This document shows positions 59,351 through 64,000 of a stretch of DNA of 64,000 nucleotides, piece after piece. The stretch comes from Aureispira anguillae (GTDB lineage Bacteria > Bacteroidota > Bacteroidia > Chitinophagales > Saprospiraceae). Position numbers and translations under genes: made by a program. The stretch spans positions 1,457,501 through 1,521,500 of the forward strand of contig NZ_AP026867.1 of NCBI RefSeq assembly GCF_026000115.1. The letters are read 5' to 3'. The notes under the pieces were generated by a model. That model worked only from the letters and a program-made list of their open reading frames with translations, was not told where the DNA came from and ran no database searches. Each line of letters opens with the position of its first letter. Within the stretch, counting starts at the first letter, position 1.

Positions 59351-60160
59351 CTAAAATTTATAAGTTAGGCCAATGGTATTGTTAATGTCAATGCCTTTTT
59401 TTATTAGAGGTTGTTTTAAGTGTTTGTAGGCTAGTATGAACGCATAATTGAGTGCCAAATTGTTGGTGATGTGGTAGACTAAACGAAGTCGATTTTCCAT
59501 GTAAATTGTATTTAAAACATGGGCAAATCGTGGCGTCTCAAAAGCTGCTGCTAAAGTTCCTTTTTCTTTTTGTAATTCTTCTGTGATGAGCTGCTGACCA
59601 TTGTTGTGCGGTCGCCATAAAACACCTAAACAATGAAAATTAAAATCATACTGTAAGGATAATTTAGGACTGATAGCATAATGAAGAGCAGCACTCAGCC
59701 CTAACCCTAAATTGATGTCCCACCCATAGGCTAATAGATAAGACTCAGGAAACCATATTTCTCCTCCAAACCCCAAATTACCGCCTAAATAAAACGCTAA
59801 TTTATTTTCTTGAAGCGTTGATGGGGTTAGGTTAAAAAGGCAGTGGAGTTTAAATTGCCCATTGTAACTCAACAATTGGCTAATTGGATTATCTTTAATG
59901 CCCCAAGTACCTGTAGAAAAACCAAGAGCAGTAGTTAAGAGGCACGTTTTACTTTTGTATTCATATTGTAAGGTTCCATTATGACTACCTCCATAGCGTG
60001 GTAATCTAGAATAAACAGCATCAAACCTCATATTGTATTGTACGCCATAAAAGAGGGATAAATGATGTTTGGGAATTGGTTTTTCTTGTGCCAGTAGTTT
60101 AAATGAAAAACAAATTGATAAGCAAAGGGGCAAAGCAATAAGTACGATTTTTTTTCTCAT
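59351..60160 (-). CDS. Outer-membrane beta-barrel-like protein
   Basis: 269 residues. Signal peptide 1-24 (LSICFSFKLLAQ). Alternating hydrophobic strands with aromatic girdle residues (HHLSLFYGVQYNMRF, LSLQYDFNFHCLGVLW, NNLALNYAFILAYKH) end in a terminal Phe (IGLTYKF), the hallmark of outer-membrane barrels. The number of strands suggests an 8-12 strand barrel. The S41 peptidase gene follows 4 bases later, so the pair is one transcript. No specific family recognised. Confidence 0.75.
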   Translation of the reverse strand: MRKKIVLIALPLCLSICFSFKLLAQEKPIPKHHLSLFYGVQYNMRFDAVYSRLPRYGGSHNGTLQYEYKSKTCLLTTALGFSTGTWGIKDNPISQLLSYNGQFKLHCLFNLTPSTLQENKLAFYLGGNLGFGGEIWFPESYLLAYGWDINLGLGLSAALHYAISPKLSLQYDFNFHCLGVLWRPHNNGQQLITEELQKEKGTLAAAFETPRFAHVLNTIYMENRLRLVYHITNNLALNYAFILAYKHLKQPLIKKGIDINNTIGLTYKF

Positions 60161-60269
60161 TATTATTGATTATTGTAGCTTGTTATTTATAAGAAGGTAA
60201 TTTTTTACACCTCTATATATTTATCCCACAAAATTAATAAGACCTTTAGATATAAAACTTGACCTAAAG

Positions 60270-60833
60270 TCAAGAAATAATATCTTTTCGTATTCTGCTC
60301 AATGTTTCTGGAAGAATGCCAAAGTAGTTGGCGATCTTTTTTAGCGAGATTTTTTGTAACATTTCTGGATTTTTTTGGATTAAATCCAAATACATTTCTT
60401 TTTTTGTTTTGGTAAGAAAATCTTTCTCTCGTTGAATTGATCTTAAGAAGTGTTTTTCCAATTCTACTCTTCCGATTTTATTGATTAATAGAGAGGTCTC
60501 ACATGCCCTTTGATAAGCGTGAAAGTCGAATTCCTCAAATACGCAATCTACGATGGCAACACATTGAATGCTAGAAGGTTCTCTAGTTAGAGCAGAAGCA
60601 TAAGAACCAAAAAAGGTATTGGCAAAATTAAATAAAATTGTTTTTTCTATTTCGCCAAAAGAGACCGTTACTTCTACAATTCCTTGGTTGAGAAAATGCA
60701 TCTTATTGGTAATCTTGGAATAAGGAAGAATGATCGTTCCTTTGGCAGCTTTTTTTTGATTTACCTCAAAAGGAAAATCAGATGCCTCGAATTTTGGATG
60801 GTAGTTTTGTTTAATATATTCAGTTAAAGTCAT
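60270..60833 (-). CDS. Crp/Fnr-family transcriptional regulator
   Basis: 187 residues. N-terminal cyclic-nucleotide-binding-like beta roll (KGTIILPYSKITNKMHFLNQGIVEV, EKTILFNFANTFFGSYAS) and a C-terminal winged helix (LKKIANYFGILPETLSRIRK, about 158-180). The effector-binding residues typical of cAMP sites (RxS, GE(L/I)) are not present, as in most Bacteroidota members of this group, so the ligand is unknown. It is 109 bases upstream of the barrel/S41 operon on the same strand and may regulate it, though this is inference from position only. Confidence 0.85.
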   Translation of the reverse strand: MTLTEYIKQNYHPKFEASDFPFEVNQKKAAKGTIILPYSKITNKMHFLNQGIVEVTVSFGEIEKTILFNFANTFFGSYASALTREPSSIQCVAIVDCVFEEFDFHAYQRACETSLLINKIGRVELEKHFLRSIQREKDFLTKTKKEMYLDLIQKNPEMLQKISLKKIANYFGILPETLSRIRKDIIS

Positions 60834-60954
60834 AGTAGTGATTGGTATATAGCTGGATTGGTATTCTAGTTGCCTTAAATGGATTGTAAATCAATGGCAT
60901 AAAATCTTAAAATAGCTCAACTAAACCCTTGTTTTATTTAATTCCAATTGTTTA

Positions 60955-60984
60955 GCTCGCTTTGCTCGTGAGTCAGCAAGCTGG
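60955..60984 (+). repeat. Extragenic repeat unit 1
   Basis: 30 bases with the core CGCTTTGCTCGTGAG, matching 61068-61097 at 28 of 30 positions. It is followed by related words (CGTTC, GAGCGGGCTTTGCC) that make the region self-similar. Confidence 0.75.
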
Positions 60985-61067
60985 TTAGCTATTCGTTCCT
61001 CATGAGCGGGCTTTGCCTTTGTAGCTTTGGCTACAAGCTTACATCGTTCACTTCGTTCATACTTATA

Positions 61068-61097
61068 GTTCGCTTTGCTCGTGAGCCAGCAAGCTGG
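61068..61097 (+). repeat. Extragenic repeat unit 2
   Basis: Second unit, 113 bases after the first; two substitutions (GTTCGC for GCTCGC, GAGCCAG for GAGTCAG). A diverged half copy (GCTCG-N6-TCGTGAG on the opposite strand) lies at 54263-54280. Confidence 0.75.
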
Positions 61098-61145
61098 GGT
61101 TGTCCTGTACACAGGATAATTCGTTATGAAGAAAATACATAAAAA

Positions 61146-61180
61146 AAACAGAATAAAGACATAAATGCCTTATTCTGTTT
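61146..61180 (-). terminator. Rho-independent terminator of T9SS gene
   Basis: An 11 bp stem AAACAGAATAA (61146-61156) with 61170-61180, followed on the minus strand by a T tract complementary to the A run starting at 61141. Lies 31 bases beyond the stop of the gene. Confidence 0.75.
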
Positions 61181-61210
61181 CCTGTTTTTGTCAATCTTTA
61201 AAGAATCATT

Positions 61211-62347
61211 CTATTGCTTGACAATTCGCTTGATGGTTCGTTGGTTGTTAGAGGTAAAATCTAAGAAATAAACCCCTTTAGGCCAAGTTGCTAAATGAAT
61301 GGTGGTTCCCTTCCGAAAAGATTGGTAAAGCAACTCTTGTCCCTGTATGGAATAGAGCCTTAATTCTACTTCTTGTTCTGTCCCCGTTTCTATGGTCAGT
61401 TCGTTATGGGTAGGATTCGGAAACAATTGAATGGTAGGCGTTATGGTTGTTTTGTTGAGTGAGTTGATTAGGTTGCAAGGCATTGGAGTGAGTTGGATGG
61501 TAAAATCTTTATACGTTTTACTTAATAGTACTCCTGCGGTATTGTATTCTAATATTGAAAATCCAACAAGGAACGTTCCTGAAATAGTAGGTGTTCCTGA
61601 TAATTCTCCCGTTGAAGGATTCCAATTAAAAAGGGTATTTCCGATGGGTGATTGATAGGTATAGGGAGCATGGTGAGATACGCTATTATAAGGTGGAGCA
61701 GCAGGAGGAATAGGCAGTGGGTTCCCTGAAGTGCCTCCATCAAAAGGAGCGTAAAAAACATAAACTAAAGAGTCTCCATCAGCATCGGTTGCACTAAGAT
61801 CAACAGAAAAGGTATCATTAACGGTCAGATGTAGTGGTACTTCGTTGTTGAATTTAGGAGAACTATTACAACTCAATAGAGCTGCTGCTGTGATTTCTGT
61901 CGTAATCGTCATACCAGTATTATTGGGATCTATTATATTGACGATATTGTAATTTCTACAACAGCGTTGATAACTGATGACATAACCTGAAGAATTAACG
62001 GGCAGGGTTACCACGGTACTGTAAACCGTAGCGTGTAGGCATAGGTTAGGAGGGAGGCAGGTGTCTGGATAATTTAAGCTTAAGGTATCGTTAGATGCTG
62101 TATCTAAAGGTATAGAAACAGTAGAAATAAAACCATTGGTTTGTGCATTAAAAATTCCAATAGAAGCTGGGTTGTCAAACCAAGGAATTCCACTATCACA
62201 ATCTCTATAGATTTTTAAATTTATTCGATATTGATTGTTTCCTAAGCAGTCGTAAGTCATTTCTCCGCCGACAATATGTGTGGCAAACGTTTCTTTTTGC
62301 AGCCCCAAAAAGAGAATTAAGGCTAATAGCGCATATTTTAATACCAT
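61211..62347 (-). CDS. T9SS-exported protein with THIVGGEMTY-type N-terminal domain
   Basis: 378 residues. Signal peptide 1-22 (ILFLGLQKETFA). Mature start THIVGGEMTYDCLGNNQYRI with paired Cys (Cys at CLGN, RDCD), followed by ISYQRCCRNYNIVNIIDP and a putative Ig/cadherin-like segment (LTVNDTFSVDLSATDADGDSLVY, then GELSGTPTISGTFLVGFSI). T9SS type A tail at about 305-378 (IQLFPNPTHNEL, WPKGVYFLDF). Same N-terminal family as the gene at 36015. Such proteins are secreted or surface-bound; no enzyme motif is visible. Confidence 0.9.
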   Translation of the reverse strand: MVLKYALLALILFLGLQKETFATHIVGGEMTYDCLGNNQYRINLKIYRDCDSGIPWFDNPASIGIFNAQTNGFISTVSIPLDTASNDTLSLNYPDTCLPPNLCLHATVYSTVVTLPVNSSGYVISYQRCCRNYNIVNIIDPNNTGMTITTEITAAALLSCNSSPKFNNEVPLHLTVNDTFSVDLSATDADGDSLVYVFYAPFDGGTSGNPLPIPPAAPPYNSVSHHAPYTYQSPIGNTLFNWNPSTGELSGTPTISGTFLVGFSILEYNTAGVLLSKTYKDFTIQLTPMPCNLINSLNKTTITPTIQLFPNPTHNELTIETGTEQEVELRLYSIQGQELLYQSFRKGTTIHLATWPKGVYFLDFTSNNQRTIKRIVKQ

Positions 62348-62381
62348 GGTTTTTATTGTATCGTTTTAATTAAAAAAAGAA

Positions 62382-62389
62382 CAAATTTA
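62382..62389 (-). promoter_or_regulatory. Candidate -7 box for T9SS gene at 62347
   Basis: On the minus strand this reads TAAATTTG, an exact TAnnTTTG, 35 bases before the start codon. No TTG lies at the ideal upstream distance. Confidence 0.42.
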
Positions 62390-62551
62390 GTTTATTCTTA
62401 GCTGTTTTTCTGTTTTGTCAAGAAAAATAATCTATGATTGGGGGCATATTATTTTATTAGCAAAAGGAGACATAATACCAATACTACATTGATGATTGCC
62501 TTGATAACGCCCCAAATTTAGAACAATCAGTGTTTTTTAGATTCTTTTTAG

Positions 62552-62559
62552 TACTTTTG
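62552..62559 (+). promoter_or_regulatory. Candidate -7 box for SBBP protein
   Basis: TACTTTTG is an exact TAnnTTTG match, 40 bases before the ATG at 62599. The -33 region reads TGTTTTTT rather than a clear TTG. Confidence 0.45.
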
Positions 62560-62598
62560 AATTAAACTCTATTATATATATACCTAAACCTTTATCCT

Positions 62599-64000
62599 AT
62601 GAAACTTAATCTAAAAAGCCTTGCTTTCTTCTTTTTGTTTTTTTCTTCGATCCATCTCTTTAGTCAAAGTTTAAACCTCGAATGGGCTTATGCTCCGCAA
62701 TCCGTAGGGTGGGACGAAGCTTCAGAAATAGTTCAAGATAGCGCTGGATTCATATACGTAACTGGATATTTTGGTCAGACAACAGATTTTGACCCAAGTG
62801 CAGGAACAGCAATTCTGAATTCTAATGTAGGTACTGACGACCTTTTTGTTCTAAAACTAGATCCTTTTGGCAACCTTGTTTGGGCAAAAGGAACGAATGT
62901 TCCTTCTTTAGTGGATGTTAGAGGTGAAGGACTCGCCATTGATGATGCAGGAAATATTTATGTAACAGGGTACTTTGATGGTACTGTTGATTTTGACCCT
63001 GGACCAGCGGTCAATAATTTAACGTCAAATGGAGGGACAGACATCTTTGTTTTGAAACTTGATAACGATGGTGTATTTCAATGGGCACATTCTTTTGGAG
63101 ACTATAGTGAAGATGAAGGAGTAGCAATTACGACGGATCCAATGGGAAATGTTTGTGTTACTGGTTTTTTTAAGTTTACCGTTGATTTTGACCCTGGATC
63201 TGGAATAAATAACCTGACTGCTCTTAATAGAGAAGTTTTTGTACTAAAATTAGATGCAGCGGGCAACCTTGTTTGGGCAAAATCTTTGGAAGGAACGACA
63301 AGTTCAGATGAAGGGCGAGATATAAAAACAGATGCAAACGGTAATATTTACATGACAGGATACTTTTCAGGTAATTTGGGGATAGACCCTGGTGTTGGTT
63401 CTTCTTTTTTATATAGTCAAGGCAATTGGGATGTTTTTATTGTAAAATGGACTGCTGCGGGTAATTTGGTTTGGGGACGTTCGATAGGAGGTCCAATGGA
63501 TGATTCTGGCTGGAGCTTAGATGTTGATGCAGGAGGAAATGTTTATACAACGGGATATTTTGAAGGGACCTGCAATTTTGATTTATGGGGAACAAATACC
63601 ATGGAAACAGCCGTTGGAAATAGCGATATTTTTATCCAAAAATTGGACTCTAACGGTTGGTTTCAATGGGTAAAACCATTTGGAAGTGCGGCTTATGATT
63701 GGGGGCAACGAGTTGAAGTTGATAACCATGGAGACGTTTATATTACTGGTTTTTTTGTAGATTCAATAGACTTTGACCCTGGACCAGGAGTGCACCAACT
63801 TCGAGCCAATGGAGCCGCAGATGCTTTTATCCAAAAACTTACGAATAATGGTGATTTTCTTTGGGCGACAAGTTTTGGAGGGACACATCAAGAGCGATGC
63901 AGAGGTTTATTAGTGGACAAAATAACCAATGATGTTTATACCGCAGGCAAAATAAACGGTGTGGTAGATTTTGACCCAAGTTCTGGTGTTTATAATTTAG
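62599..64000 (+). CDS. SBBP beta-propeller surface protein, 3' end outside window
   Basis: 467 residues visible, open at the right edge. Signal peptide about 1-23 (FFFLFFSSIHLFSQ). A repeated unit of 60-70 residues follows: G(N/D)(I/V)Y(V/I/M)TGYF.G..DFDPG......(D)(I/V)F(V/I)(L/Q)KLD..G...WA.S(F/L)G. Seven or so copies are visible (for example VTGYFDGTVDFDPGP, YMTGYFSGNLGIDPGV, YITGFFVDSIDFDPGP). This is the SBBP repeat (PF06739 type), which folds as a beta-propeller. Proteins of this type in Bacteroidota normally end with a T9SS tail, so one is expected beyond the edge. Likely secreted or surface-bound; the ligand is unknown. Confidence 0.88.
   Translation, partial: MKLNLKSLAFFFLFFSSIHLFSQSLNLEWAYAPQSVGWDEASEIVQDSAGFIYVTGYFGQTTDFDPSAGTAILNSNVGTDDLFVLKLDPFGNLVWAKGTNVPSLVDVRGEGLAIDDAGNIYVTGYFDGTVDFDPGPAVNNLTSNGGTDIFVLKLDNDGVFQWAHSFGDYSEDEGVAITTDPMGNVCVTGFFKFTVDFDPGSGINNLTALNREVFVLKLDAAGNLVWAKSLEGTTSSDEGRDIKTDANGNIYMTGYFSGNLGIDPGVGSSFLYSQGNWDVFIVKWTAAGNLVWGRSIGGPMDDSGWSLDVDAGGNVYTTGYFEGTCNFDLWGTNTMETAVGNSDIFIQKLDSNGWFQWVKPFGSAAYDWGQRVEVDNHGDVYITGFFVDSIDFDPGPGVHQLRANGAADAFIQKLTNNGDFLWATSFGGTHQERCRGLLVDKITNDVYTAGKINGVVDFDPSSGVYNL

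Larger units (their letters stand above)
60834..61140. other. Intergenic region with repetitive extragenic element
   Basis: No gene. A short ORF on the minus strand here is composed of repeat sequence and is not coding. The region 60930-61110 holds the repeated GCTCGCTTTGCTCGTGAG-type units described separately and a small stem TGTAGC/GCTACA at 61020-61035. Confidence 0.6.

Noticed and set aside
60921-61112. 63-residue minus-strand reading frame
   Set aside because: It consists of the extragenic repeat units and has a Lys/Arg/Ala-rich translation without a recognisable start context.

Overview
The window looks like chromosomal DNA of a marine Bacteroidota, most likely a Saprospiria-type gliding or filamentous bacterium (Aureispira-like is my guess from the style of the proteins; no marker gene is present to prove it). 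The evidence is AT-rich DNA, eight proteins ending in a type IX secretion (T9SS) type A sorting domain, very long SprB-repeat and thrombospondin-type-3 (TSP3) surface proteins, TAnnTTTG promoter boxes, and almost no Shine-Dalgarno sequences. I see no tRNA, rRNA, CRISPR array, transposase or phage genes.

Layout. 1-13.3 kb: an Rhs-type polymorphic toxin locus. A truncated large Rhs-like protein is followed 23 bases later by a 2508-residue SprB/Rhs protein ending in an AHH-type HNH nuclease. A DUF1963-like and a DUF4303-like gene (probable immunity) follow, then a small orphan gene. 13.4-23.3 kb: a 2702-residue T9SS adhesin with about 25 SprB repeats and a T9SS protein built of three repeats. 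23.5-27.2 kb (minus): a secreted M36 (fungalysin) metallopeptidase. 27.5-30.1 kb: a muconolactone-isomerase-like small protein, a LexA/CI-like S24 regulator and a heptose-7-phosphate kinase. 30.5-37.4 kb: a codon-optimised T9SS surface protein, an MBOAT/AlgX-like O-acetylation pair and another T9SS protein. 37.8-53.8 kb: two giant tandem paralogues (2696 and 2439 residues) with DxDGDG calcium-binding repeats, cadherin-like and GEVED domains and a T9SS tail. 54.4-58.3 kb: a small STAS-like protein directly before a secreted PEP-synthase-like protein, then an unknown exported protein. 58.3-62.3 kb (minus): an S41 lipoprotein peptidase with an outer-membrane barrel, a Crp/Fnr regulator, an extragenic repeat element and a T9SS protein. 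62.6 kb to the right edge: a truncated SBBP beta-propeller protein.

How it fits together: most of the window encodes the cell surface, namely adhesins and a protease exported by Sec plus T9SS, envelope polysaccharide modification and LPS heptose supply, plus an anti-competitor Rhs toxin with its immunity genes. The two points most worth attention are the TSP3 paralogue pair, which keeps a nearly identical 3.6 kb scaffold while the intervening and N-terminal domains differ, and the sharp base-composition break inside the Rhs gene that marks an exchanged core-toxin-immunity cassette.
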